DNA of 64,000 bases from Hymenobacter lapidiphilus (lineage in GTDB: Bacteria; Bacteroidota; Bacteroidia; Cytophagales; Hymenobacteraceae): NCBI RefSeq assembly GCF_003417065.2, contig NZ_QVLT01000026.1, positions 1 to 64,000 on the forward strand, read 5' to 3'. The notes under the pieces are model-generated. The model ran no database searches. It was not told the DNA's origin and was given only the letters and a program-made list of their open reading frames with translations. Positions 1 through 7,771 of the stretch are shown here, in pieces. The position numbers and the translations under genes were made by a program. Positions within the stretch are counted from its first letter, which is position 1, and the number at the start of each line of letters is the position of its first letter.

Positions 1-813
1 GAGCAGGCGGTGGCCGAACAGGCCCGCCGCGCCCGTTGGCTGAGCGAAACGCAGGCCCGAGCCCTGCCGTTGCCCTCGAGCGCCGACCGCAAGCAGGGCC
101 GCGTGGCCCCGGCGCTGGCGGGCTTCGCGCTCTACTTCAGCCCAGTGCCCGGCGACACGGTGCGGATGCCTTACCTGGTGCGGGTACCCGCCGGCTACGA
201 CCCCGCCCGGCCGGCGCCGGTGGTGGTATTTCTGCACGGCGGGGTGGTCAGCACGCCGCAGTTCCAGCACACCAACCCCGACGCGGTCACGCCGGAGCCT
301 ATTTTTGCCGCCGCGCCGGCCGATGCGCTGGTGGTGTATCCGTTCGGTCGGACGAGCTTTGGCTGGGTGGACCAGCCGGCCGCTTTTGCCCAGGTGCTGC
401 GCATCGTCACGGCCGTGCGCGCCCGCTACCGCACTGACCCGGCCCGGACCACGCTCGTGGGCATAAGCAACGGCGGCTCGGCGGCCCTCTGGTTTGCCGC
501 GCAGCCGGCCGCGCCCTTCAGCCGCTACGTGGCCCTGGCGCCCGCCCCTAAACTGCTACTGGCCCAGTCAAGCTATGGCCCGCTCGGCAAAACCAAGCCC
601 GTGTTGATGGTAAGTGCCCAGGACGACGACATCTACGCTTACGCTGCCGTGCGTGCCGCCTACGACGCCAACCGCGCCGGCCGGCCTAATTGGGTTCTTC
701 AGACCGTGCCCAAAGACAAAGGCGGCCACGGCTTTTTGTACCGCCCCGAGGGGCTCGCGCTGCTGCGGCAGGCGCTGCGGAGCACCACCGTAAAACCAAG
801 CAAGCGGTACTAG
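1..813 (+). CDS. alpha/beta hydrolase, C-terminal part (5' end outside window)
   Basis: Esterase-like alpha/beta hydrolase. The frame is open to the first base of the window, so the true start is probably upstream; a GTG at 10 is the first possible start seen. The sequence shows the usual order: an oxyanion-hole type VVVFLHGG segment, a nucleophile elbow GISNGGS, a later Asp region (MVSAQDDD) and a catalytic-type His near GGHGF. This layout resembles PHB depolymerase/feruloyl-esterase-like serine hydrolases. The substrate cannot be told. It is separated from the next gene by about 250 bases without a clear gene, so no operon partner is evident here. Confidence 0.75.
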   Translation, partial: EQAVAEQARRARWLSETQARALPLPSSADRKQGRVAPALAGFALYFSPVPGDTVRMPYLVRVPAGYDPARPAPVVVFLHGGVVSTPQFQHTNPDAVTPEPIFAAAPADALVVYPFGRTSFGWVDQPAAFAQVLRIVTAVRARYRTDPARTTLVGISNGGSAALWFAAQPAAPFSRYVALAPAPKLLLAQSSYGPLGKTKPVLMVSAQDDDIYAYAAVRAAYDANRAGRPNWVLQTVPKDKGGHGFLYRPEGLALLRQALRSTTVKPSKRY

Positions 814-1061
814 TCCCGCGGTGGGCGCGGCGCGGCCCCTGACGGCTGCGCCGTAGCTCGTCTGACTCTGGCCCCATTGGCAGGAGGCCGGTGAGCTGAG
901 TTTAAGAAAACGGTCGGCGATTTCCCTTACGCGAGCGACATTGCCGACGTAATCGCGGCGAAGTACAGCGGCCGGCGTACCCAACCGAATTTTAAGCAGT
1001 TCTTTCCCGAAATCCTCACGTACTTGAGCCAGACATTCCCCACCGCCGCCTCACCGAATCA
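814..1061. other. intergenic stretch, no gene recognised
   Basis: About 250 bases with no convincing gene. A short open frame on the plus strand (about 897-1060) has coding-like composition but no recognisable family. Bases 896-911 (GAGTTTAAGAAAACGG) resemble the first dyad of the res-like sites found at 12.27, 16.05 and 21.16 kb, but the other two dyads are missing, so I do not count it as a copy. Confidence 0.4.
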
Positions 1062-2126
1062 ATGATGGCTGTCCGACCGTGCCTCTTTCCGGAATGGCCC
1101 GTGCACCTAGTGGTCTGGGCCTTGCTGCTCGTCCAGGACGTGGTGGCAATGCTGGATGCGCCAGCCTACCCGGTTCCCAAAACGGCGGTGCTCACGTACT
1201 GGCTGATAGGACTGGGTTACTCGCTCATCAACGCGACAGCATTCTACTCGTCGAGCTGGCTGGCCGCCCGGCCGTTGCTGGCGCAACCGTGGGGCTGGCG
1301 GCCCCTGGCTTGGGCGGCGGGTGGGTTGCTGCTGGCCCTGCTACTCATCACCGGCGTGCGGTACGGGCTCGAATTTCACGTGTTCAAACCCCTGCTCGGC
1401 TTCGACAACTACGGCCAGAACACCGCCTTTACCGCGCAATGGTATGTGGAAAACAGCGTCCGGTATTACTTTGACTACGTGCTCTACGGGTTGCTGTACG
1501 CCTTTGTCCGGCATCATTTACTGGCGGAACGGCGGCGGCGCGAAACCCAGCAAGCCAACACCACCGCCGAGCTGACCTTTCTGCGCTCGCAGCTGAACCC
1601 GCACTTTCTGTTCAACACCATCAACGACATCTACGCGCTGGTGTACCAGAAGTCGGACGCCGCGCCGGGGGCCTTGCTCAAGCTCTCCGAATTGTTGCGC
1701 TACATGCTGCACGAATCCCGCCACGACCGGGTGCCGCTGCGCCGCGAGTTGGACTACCTGGACGGGTTGATTGAGCTGCAACGCCTCGGCGCCAAGGGCA
1801 ACCTGCACCTCGACTACCAGGTGCGGGGCACGCTCAACGGGCAAACCATCGCCCCGCTGCTGCTGGTGTCGTTCGTAGAAAACGCGTTCAAGCACGGGGT
1901 GCTGACCGACGCCGCGCGGCCCGTTACGCTCCACCTCGATCTGACGGCGACGGCCCTGGAATTTTGCTTGCGCAACGCCAAGAACGCGCACCAGAAAGAC
2001 CAGCTGGGGGGCATCGGGCTGCCCAACGTGCGGCGGCGGCTGGCGCTGCTCTACCCCGCCCGGCACACGCTGACCGTGACCGAATCGCCCGCTGATTTTC
2101 AAGTGACCCTCCGCCTCGACTTATGA
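1062..2126 (+). CDS. LytS/YehU-type sensor histidine kinase
   Basis: Membrane sensor kinase of the His_kinase (PF06580) family. The N-terminal ~150 residues contain several hydrophobic segments consistent with about four membrane helices. The phospho-acceptor region has the family signature LNPHFLFNTIN, with the conserved His near residue 181, followed by a short HATPase_c domain (VENAFKHG N-box, GGIGLPNV G-box). At 354 aa it is typical for the family. It overlaps the next gene by ATGA (4 bases), so the two are co-translated and form a two-component pair. The signal sensed is unknown. Confidence 0.92.
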   Translation: MMAVRPCLFPEWPVHLVVWALLLVQDVVAMLDAPAYPVPKTAVLTYWLIGLGYSLINATAFYSSSWLAARPLLAQPWGWRPLAWAAGGLLLALLLITGVRYGLEFHVFKPLLGFDNYGQNTAFTAQWYVENSVRYYFDYVLYGLLYAFVRHHLLAERRRRETQQANTTAELTFLRSQLNPHFLFNTINDIYALVYQKSDAAPGALLKLSELLRYMLHESRHDRVPLRRELDYLDGLIELQRLGAKGNLHLDYQVRGTLNGQTIAPLLLVSFVENAFKHGVLTDAARPVTLHLDLTATALEFCLRNAKNAHQKDQLGGIGLPNVRRRLALLYPARHTLTVTESPADFQVTLRLDL

Positions 2127-2824
2127 CCGACCCGATTCCGTGCCTGCTGGTGGACGACAAACCGCTGGCCCTCGACCTGCTGACCGACTACGTGGCGCAG
2201 GTGCCGGCGCTGCAGCTGGCAGGCCGCAGCGAAAGTCCGGTGGAGGCCCTGAACTGGGTCGGGGAACGGCGCGTCGAGCTGATTTTTCTCGACATCCAGA
2301 TGCCGCAACTCACCGGCCTGCAGTTCCTGCAGGCGTTGGACCGGCGGGCGCAGGTGGTGCTCACGACCGCCTACGCCGATTACGCGCTCCACGGGTTCGA
2401 GCACGACGTGGTGGACTATCTGCTTAAGCCCATTTCCTTCGAGCGGTTCTACCAAGCCGTGCAAAAGGCGCACCGGCGGCTGCGCCCGGTGGCGGCCGAA
2501 GCGCCCCGTCCCTACCTGTTTGTCAAAACCGAACACCGGATGCAGCGGGTCGATTTGGCGGAGGTGCGCTACCTGGAAGGCTTGCAAAACTACGTCGTGA
2601 TTCACACGGCGACGGAGAAGATTATTGCCCGGCAAACGCTCAACAGCCTGGAGGTGAGCCTGCCGGCATCAACGTTTGTGCGCGTGCACAAGTCGTACAT
2701 CGTGTCGCTGGCCCACATCCACACCGTGGAGCGCAGCCGCATCCTCATCCAGGTCGCCGGCAGTGATGCCCGAGTAATTCCCGTCGGGGATGCCTATCGA
2801 AGTGCCTTCTACGGCAGACTGTAG
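2123..2824 (+). CDS. LytTR-family response regulator
   Basis: Response regulator of the LytR/AlgR type, 233 aa. The receiver domain (about 1-120) carries the phospho-acceptor Asp near residue 57 in LIFLDIQMP and a conserved Lys in LLKPISF. The C-terminal LytTR DNA-binding domain (about 135-233) shows VRYLEGLQNYVVIHT and FVRVHKSYIV. It overlaps the upstream kinase gene by four bases, which makes that kinase its likely partner. The target promoters are not evident. Confidence 0.93.
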   Translation: MTDPIPCLLVDDKPLALDLLTDYVAQVPALQLAGRSESPVEALNWVGERRVELIFLDIQMPQLTGLQFLQALDRRAQVVLTTAYADYALHGFEHDVVDYLLKPISFERFYQAVQKAHRRLRPVAAEAPRPYLFVKTEHRMQRVDLAEVRYLEGLQNYVVIHTATEKIIARQTLNSLEVSLPASTFVRVHKSYIVSLAHIHTVERSRILIQVAGSDARVIPVGDAYRSAFYGRL

Positions 2825-2927
2825 CTAGGTTCAGGTGCTTGGTGTGTACATCCGCTTTCGTGATTTCTAGTGTCGGGACTAGTGTTGCTTGCCACTTGCT
2901 CACGCTGCACCAAAAAATTGAAGAGTG

Positions 2928-2985
2928 AGGCTCCTATTTTTGAACGGAGCGCGTTTAAGCCACCACCGTTTCGATGAACGCAAAG
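2928..2985 (+). repeat. intergenic motif copy 1
   Basis: First copy of a degenerate ~60 bp motif: a half of the form CTCCTTTTnnTGAACG, a central GCGCGTTTA, then a second half ending in TTTCGnTGAACGC. Here the halves read TTTTTGAACGGAGCG and CGTTTCGATGAACGC. It lies about 100 bases after the LytTR gene and before the DUF1569 gene. Confidence 0.5.
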
Positions 2986-3064
2986 CCAAATCCATGAGAC
3001 CTTTCGCCCAGTGCAAGACTTGCCACCAGGAGCCGCCCTTTTCCATCAATCCTTTTTTTGCCCC

Positions 3065-3520
3065 ATGAGCTCTAACTTTCTCACCGCCAGTGACAATGAC
3101 GCCTTGTGCGCACGCATCCAACAGCTGCGACCGGATAGCGTCCGTCACTGGGGCAAAATGACGGCCGGCCAAATGGTGGTGCACTGCACCGACCAACTGC
3201 GCGTCAGTCGCGGGGAGAAAGCGGTGAACTCGACGCGCCTGCCCGGTTTTATTAAACCACTGGTGAAGTGGCTGGTCGTATCGCGCCTGAAGGCCTTCAA
3301 GCCGGGCATGCGCACGTTAAAAGAACTGGATGCCGAGGCAGGCATGACCCTGCCGACCACCTTCGAAGCGGACCGTGACGTATTGTTGGGCTTACTGGAG
3401 CGCGAAAAATACGGCCCGCAGGGGGTGGAGCATCCCGTGTTCGGTCATCTGACGGCCCAGGAGTTTGGGGAGGTCACCTGGAAGCACCTAGACCACCATT
3501 TGCGGCAGTTCGGGGTGTAA
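3065..3520 (+). CDS. DUF1569 (DinB-like) protein
   Basis: About 151 aa starting at ATG 3065 (MSSNF). An upstream in-frame ATG at 3011 would add residues not expected for the family. The segment WGKMTAGQMVVHC and the C-terminal HLDHHLRQFG match DUF1569, a branch of the DinB/YfiT-like four-helix metal-binding fold; the His residues are the expected metal ligands. The function of DUF1569 is not established. The stop is followed after three bases by the second copy of the intergenic motif. Confidence 0.78.
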   Translation: MSSNFLTASDNDALCARIQQLRPDSVRHWGKMTAGQMVVHCTDQLRVSRGEKAVNSTRLPGFIKPLVKWLVVSRLKAFKPGMRTLKELDAEAGMTLPTTFEADRDVLLGLLEREKYGPQGVEHPVFGHLTAQEFGEVTWKHLDHHLRQFGV

Positions 3521-3522
3521 TA

Positions 3523-3582
3523 AACCCTTCCTTGAACCGACTGCGGTGTGTCTAAGACAGTACCGTTCAAATGAACACAGAC
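3523..3582 (+). repeat. intergenic motif copy 2
   Basis: Starts three bases after the stop of the DUF1569 gene. It contains CCTTCCTTGAACCGA, then a dyad GTTCAAATGAAC. It matches copy 1 in order and spacing (TTGAAC, then TnTAAG, then ACCGTT and ATGAAC). Confidence 0.5.
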
Positions 3583-3650
3583 TGGCCTTCTCTTCTGCAC
3601 TACCTCTGGTTAGGCATCTTTGCTCTGGTGCTCTACCGTATTGCGCTGCC

Positions 3651-4175
3651 ATGTTGACAATTAAAGAGTTTTTCGCCCTAGACGATATAATAAAGACTCG
3701 GTGGGGGCGCAACGCCTTCCGATACGTGGATTACTGCGGGCTGCATCCCCTGCGACCCTTGGAAAGCGGCGCCTATCCCTGTACGCCAACGAACACGCTC
3801 AGCTTCGCGAGCACGGGGGGCGATGGTGTCCACTTTGGCCTGCTCAACGCCCGCGACGAAACCGCCGCTGGCCCGGTGGTCATGACTGTGCCCATAGCGG
3901 AGACGAACGTGGTGGTGGCCGAAACCTTGGCGGAGTTTTTGGGCATTGGGAGCCGAATGGGCTGGTTTGAACTTGAACAATTGGCCTACGATGCCCCCCG
4001 CACCGTGGCATATTACGGCGTAGCGCCCGCGGAGGTGTCGACCCAAGAGCAAACCTTTCTCGATCTGGTTCGCACCGAACTGCGCGTGGCTCCCGTGGCC
4101 CTCACATCCGAGCGCCTGGCGTACCTCAACCGGCGCTACTTGCCGCAGGTGCAGGTTCCGCCTTTCGAAGGTTAG
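3651..4175 (+). CDS. hypothetical protein, possibly SUKH/SMI1-KNR4-like
   Basis: 174 aa starting at ATG 3651; the frame is open upstream but that part looks non-coding and overlaps the repeat motif. The middle contains FASTGGDGVHFGLL followed by a beta-rich stretch and EFLGIGS. This is reminiscent of SUKH (SMI1/KNR4) immunity-type proteins, where a conserved Gly-Gly-Asp/Asn turn precedes beta strands. The match is weak and made by eye. No toxin partner is seen beside it. It is flanked on both sides by the intergenic motif, like a stand-alone cassette. Confidence 0.55.
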   Translation: MLTIKEFFALDDIIKTRWGRNAFRYVDYCGLHPLRPLESGAYPCTPTNTLSFASTGGDGVHFGLLNARDETAAGPVVMTVPIAETNVVVAETLAEFLGIGSRMGWFELEQLAYDAPRTVAYYGVAPAEVSTQEQTFLDLVRTELRVAPVALTSERLAYLNRRYLPQVQVPPFEG

Positions 4176-4176
4176 T

Positions 4177-4237
4177 TACCCTCCTTTTTCTGAGTGGGCC
4201 CCGTTTACCATCGGACCCTTTTCGTGAACACATTGAG
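4177..4237 (+). repeat. intergenic motif copy 3
   Basis: Begins directly after the stop of the preceding gene. It shows CCCTCCTTTTTCTGA, CCGTTTACC and GGACCCTTTTCGTGAAC. The second half is nearly identical to that of the copy at 11.63 kb (GGACCCTTTCGGTAAAC). Confidence 0.55.
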
Positions 4238-4291
4238 TAATATCGGTCACCTTACCTTCCTTTCGCACCTCATATCATATTTGTTCACTCT

Positions 4292-5392
4292 ATGGCCGCT
4301 ATTACGTCACTTGCATCCTTGGAACAAGCTCTGCTACAGGTGGGCGGAACGCCGAGGGTCCTAGAAGCGCTGTGGGATGGCGACACGCAGGGCTGGTATT
4401 TATGCGTGAGCGTGTATGTGGAAAAGAGTGTTTGGCCCCTGAAGAAAACCGTATGCCACGCCTTAGGCACCGTCGTGCTGGGTACTGATATTCGCCTCTT
4501 CAACGGCCACGTGCCCCCTTGACCCGAGGCGGAATTGGTCAAAACGTTTGTGCAGCAAACTCAGGCGAAGTATGGCCTGACCCTCTACTTACCGTCGGAA
4601 GAACCCGATCTCGATTGGCCCCGCTGGACCGAGCGGGAGCAGGCGAGGGCCTGTGATGATTGTGGCAAGCTTGGCTTTCCCACGGATAGTCCCTACCTGC
4701 CAAAGCACATCTGCTATACCTGTCACCTCAAACGGGAGCAAAAGGCGCACATCCAGCATGAGCAACCGTGTGACGACGGCGTTAACCTTTATGTGTACAA
4801 TAACGGGGTGTACCGTTCGGTAGGATACGTGAGCCAGTTCGACAGTTTTGCCATTGCACCTTACGTCGACCCCTCCTTATTACTAGGTGCTGCTCCGCCT
4901 ACAATTCACGTCATAACGCTGGAGCATAACGCTTTGGTAGAAATCCAGGCCCACTTGGCCGAAGCACTGGAAAAGAAGCTAGCGTGCTACAAACCGGCGG
5001 AAAAAGAGAGTCGCAAGAGCCATTCCTACCACTTTGAGCACATGGCCTACCAGGGCGTCACCTACGAGTTAGAACTCAAATGGCATGAGCGGCATCGCGA
5101 AATAAGAATCCTGTTTGATGGCTGGGATACGACTCGAGGAGCCATAGCAGACGGTTCCATTTACAAAATCTACTTCAAGCGGGGGATTAGCTATCGCGAT
5201 GACTCCTTACTACGTCACCTGAACTACCCGATCCCCAGCCCGAAGACGATTGACCAGCTTGTGCAGCATTACAGCGGTATTCTCTCGCAAGAAGAGATTA
5301 GTAGTGCCTTGGCCAAACTTGAGGCCATGCATTGCCTGGAAGTAGTGGGCCGGGACGTGACCATCACGCAAACCGGCCGCAACATAGTGTAG
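4292..5392 (+). pseudogene. hypothetical zinc-ribbon protein interrupted by an in-frame TGA
   Basis: One reading frame runs from ATG 4292 to 5392 but is cut by a TGA at 4520-4522 (after HVPP). Coding-like sequence continues in the same frame on both sides, which suggests a single ~366-codon gene with one nonsense change or a base-call error. The second part could be restarted at TTG 4535. Downstream of the stop lies a four-Cys cluster (CDDCG ... CYTC), likely a zinc ribbon near codons 121-145, then a predicted mixed alpha/beta region with a C-terminal helical part resembling a winged helix. I do not recognise the family. It is preceded by intergenic motif copy 3. Confidence 0.6.
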
Positions 5393-5654
5393 CCACCGGA
5401 AAAGGACCATCGCCGGATCACATCAACTCCTACTCAGCTACTATGGGCCACCGAATGGCTCCTTTCGGTGAACTACTGTAGAAGGTCGTGTGTGTCCCCA
5501 AGCGCTACTTTCATCTTCGAAGGGGAGAAGAAGCTGCTTTAAGGCCTAGATGAGGGGCTGACATTAAAAAGGGTTGTTTTTAATGTTTTAAATAGATGTT
5601 TGGGCTACATTTACGGCCGGGTACGCCCGCTAACCTTATTTACTCCGCGTTTTA
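5393..5654. other. intergenic region before fic, with a half-copy of the intergenic motif
   Basis: No gene seen. Bases 5457-5476 read TGGCTCCTTTCGGTGAACTA, one half of the intergenic motif. The last ~90 bases before the fic start are AT-rich (TTTTTAATG, TTTAAATAG), which would fit a promoter, but no clean Bacteroidota -33/-7 pair can be assigned. Confidence 0.45.
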
Positions 5655-6788
5655 ATGCCAATACAGCCCCTGTACGCTATTAACCCCAGCCGGGACGTGC
5701 CCTGGAATGCCTTGCCGGATCTGCCCCTTGCCCAAGAACTGTGGCGCACACCCGAAGTGCTCGAGCAACTCGGCCATGCCCGCGAAGCCCTGGGGCGGTT
5801 GCACGGCCGCAGCGTGGCCGTTCCTAACCAGGGGCTGCTGGTGAATTCCATCAGCTTACAGGAAGCAAAGGCCTCCAGCGCGATTGAGAACATCTTCACC
5901 ACCGACGACGAGTTGTACCGCGCCTTCAGCGAAACCGCGGCCGAGCAGGCCGAGGGACCGGCCAAGGAAGTGTTGCGCTACCGCGAGGCGCTGTGGAGCG
6001 GCCACGCGTACCTGCAAACGCAAGCCGGCTTTACCCGCGACTACTTCGTGCGCATGTTCCGCGAAATCAAGCAGGTCGAGGAAGGCATCCGCCCCCCATT
6101 TTCTTCGACCATCATCCGCCAGGGCGGCAGCGGCTACAACGCCGGAAAGGCCGTCTACACCCCGCCCCGGGGCGCGGGCGTGGTGGAAGCCAAGCTGGAC
6201 AACCTGCTGGCCTTTGTCAACGACGACCACGCCTACCCGCTGCACCCCTTGCTCAAGATGGCCATTGGGCACTTTCAGTTCGAAGCTATCCACCCGTTCC
6301 GGGACGGCAACGGGCGCACGGGGCGCATTTTCAACATCCACTACCTGGTGCACAAAGGGCTGCTGGACTACCCGATTCTGTACCTGAGCCGCTACATCGT
6401 CGCCCACAAGGAGGCGTACTACGGGGCCCTGGCCGGCGTCTCGCAGCGCGGAGACTGGCAAGCCTGGCTGCTGTACATGCTCAAAGCCGTGGAAGTCACG
6501 GCGAACCTGACCTTTGACAAAATCAACCGCATCCTGGCCGCCCGCGACGCCATCGGGGAAGTGGTCGCGGGCCAGAAGAACCTGCGCCGCCCCGACCAGT
6601 TGGTGCAGAAAATCTTCACCCAGCCCATTACCCGCGTCAAGCACCTGACCGAGGACCGGACCTATGCCGAGAACACAGCCCGGGACTACCTGAACAAGCT
6701 GGTGCAACTGCAGGTATTGGAAAAGCAGACCATTGGCGGCAATCATTACTACGTCAACCGCGAGTTGTACAGCATTCTGGAAGATTAG
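5655..6788 (+). CDS. Fic-family adenylyltransferase
   Basis: 377 aa Fic/DOC protein, normally transferring AMP from ATP to a protein hydroxyl. The N-terminal Fic_N region contains an inhibitory-helix motif SSAIEN (form S/T-x-x-x-E-N/G) near residue 75, typical of class II self-inhibited Fic proteins. The catalytic motif HPFRDGNGRTGR is intact, with the His near residue 213. The C-terminal ~80 residues look like a winged helix (ENTARDYLNKLVQLQVLEK). It appears functional, in contrast to the ruined Fic gene at 14.3-15.4 kb. The target is unknown. Confidence 0.92.
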   Translation: MPIQPLYAINPSRDVPWNALPDLPLAQELWRTPEVLEQLGHAREALGRLHGRSVAVPNQGLLVNSISLQEAKASSAIENIFTTDDELYRAFSETAAEQAEGPAKEVLRYREALWSGHAYLQTQAGFTRDYFVRMFREIKQVEEGIRPPFSSTIIRQGGSGYNAGKAVYTPPRGAGVVEAKLDNLLAFVNDDHAYPLHPLLKMAIGHFQFEAIHPFRDGNGRTGRIFNIHYLVHKGLLDYPILYLSRYIVAHKEAYYGALAGVSQRGDWQAWLLYMLKAVEVTANLTFDKINRILAARDAIGEVVAGQKNLRRPDQLVQKIFTQPITRVKHLTEDRTYAENTARDYLNKLVQLQVLEKQTIGGNHYYVNRELYSILED

Positions 6789-6895
6789 TGCCCTAAGCCC
6801 TAGGGGCAAACTGGCATCCTTTAGAAAATTGACCGTTTGGCTAAACTTGTGCTTTAGCGGCAAGCGACCGAGTACACCTTCCGTTATTATCACTC

Positions 6896-7276
6896 ATGGG
6901 GTTAGACATATACCACGTTGTTCCTTGTCCGAAGACGACCGAGGTACTCGACTATTTTACCGTAGCGGAGTTGGGTGATTCGCCCGGCTTTGTCGAAAAA
7001 CATCACGCCCTTCTAGCGGCGGTAGACGAAGAAGAAGCGAATACGAAGGGTATCTACTTCCAGGACAAAGGGTACCAACGGAAAGGCATGAACAGTGCGT
7101 TTTATCAAGACTTTCAGAATGATAAGCTTTATTTCGACTTGGCCAGTGTGAAAAAGGCATATGCATACCTCAAGGCTGACCACATCAGCACGTTAGAACA
7201 GTTGCAGCAGAACTTCCGACAGAACTTTATTGACAACTTTGTCGAGGGCGAAAGCCTGTTTTTTGCAAGCTGGTGA
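6896..7276 (+). CDS. hypothetical protein (MGLDIYH type)
   Basis: 126 aa, starting at ATG 6896. The opening MGLDIYHV is a start shared by several uncharacterised bacterial proteins. The rest is acidic and helical, without signal peptide, membrane segment or known motif. Codon use is less GC-rich than in neighbouring core genes, suggesting acquired DNA. A copy of the intergenic motif follows about 20 bases after the stop. Confidence 0.55.
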   Translation: MGLDIYHVVPCPKTTEVLDYFTVAELGDSPGFVEKHHALLAAVDEEEANTKGIYFQDKGYQRKGMNSAFYQDFQNDKLYFDLASVKKAYAYLKADHISTLEQLQQNFRQNFIDNFVEGESLFFASW

Positions 7277-7296
7277 AGAAAGGAACATAGAAGTTT

Positions 7297-7340
7297 AACC
7301 CTCCTTTTGGTGAACGGCGCGCAGCAGTAGTTAACACCGC
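7297..7340 (+). repeat. intergenic motif copy 4 (first half clear)
   Basis: Reads CCCTCCTTTTGGTGAACGG followed by CGCGCAGCAG and GTTAAC. The first half matches copies 1, 3 and 5 closely; the second half is diverged. It lies just downstream of the hypothetical gene ending at 7276. Confidence 0.5.
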
Positions 7341-7414
7341 ATACTAGAATGTGGGGGTAGCACAACATCCACTAAAGGCAGCTTTGTTGAAACCTTTAAG
7401 CCACTCTTCGAAAG

Positions 7415-7540
7415 GATTCTGATTTAGGCGCATAGCCTATACACGTTCAGGTACGGTTGACAAATAGCTGGTTATATTCGTCCCCGATCGGGGATAAAAT
7501 CTGTTGCTCCGCCCATTTGTACACCCGCTCGGGCGCTGCC
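7415..7540 (+). promoter_or_regulatory. hip-type promoter/operator region, copy 1
   Basis: Contains two GC palindromes, CCCCGATCGGGG at 7482-7493 and CCCGCTCGGG at 7524-7533, with centres 41 bp apart (about four helical turns), the second just before the HipB-like start. The whole ~125 bp region is nearly identical to 41097-41223 upstream of the second hipB. HipB-family repressors commonly bind palindromes at this position, so autoregulation is likely. The second palindrome here carries one changed base relative to the other locus. Confidence 0.75.
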
Positions 7541-7771
7541 ATGCTGTTTTCCCTTGCCTTATTTGTCAAGCAGCAGCGTGAACTGTTGCACTTGTCCGAG
7601 CCCACAATGGCGGCTAAAGCCGGCGTTGGGCTGCGCTTCGTGCGTGAACTGTTGCACAAGCAGGGTAAACCCACGCCCCGGCTAGACAAAGTCAACCAAG
7701 TACTCTACCTCTTCGGCCACGGAATGGCCCCTGCTTCCCTTGACCACACCCTGCTTGTGCAACAGCCATGA
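7541..7771 (+). CDS. HipB-like Xre-family antitoxin/repressor (orphan)
   Basis: 76 aa helix-turn-helix protein (about residues 8-62). Its sequence follows the HipB at 41.2 kb almost residue for residue, except for a three-for-one change (LLHK in place of LE) after the recognition helix. No HipS or HipT gene follows. Instead the stop overlaps, by ATGA at 7768, the start of a nucleotide cyclase gene, exactly where hipS starts at the other locus. It probably represses its own promoter through the two upstream palindromes and thus also the cyclase. The altered stretch may weaken its fold. Confidence 0.78.
   Translation: MLFSLALFVKQQRELLHLSEPTMAAKAGVGLRFVRELLHKQGKPTPRLDKVNQVLYLFGHGMAPASLDHTLLVQQP

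Noticed and set aside
896..970. Possible fourth res-like site
   Set aside because: Only the first ~16 bases resemble dyad I; dyads II and III are missing.
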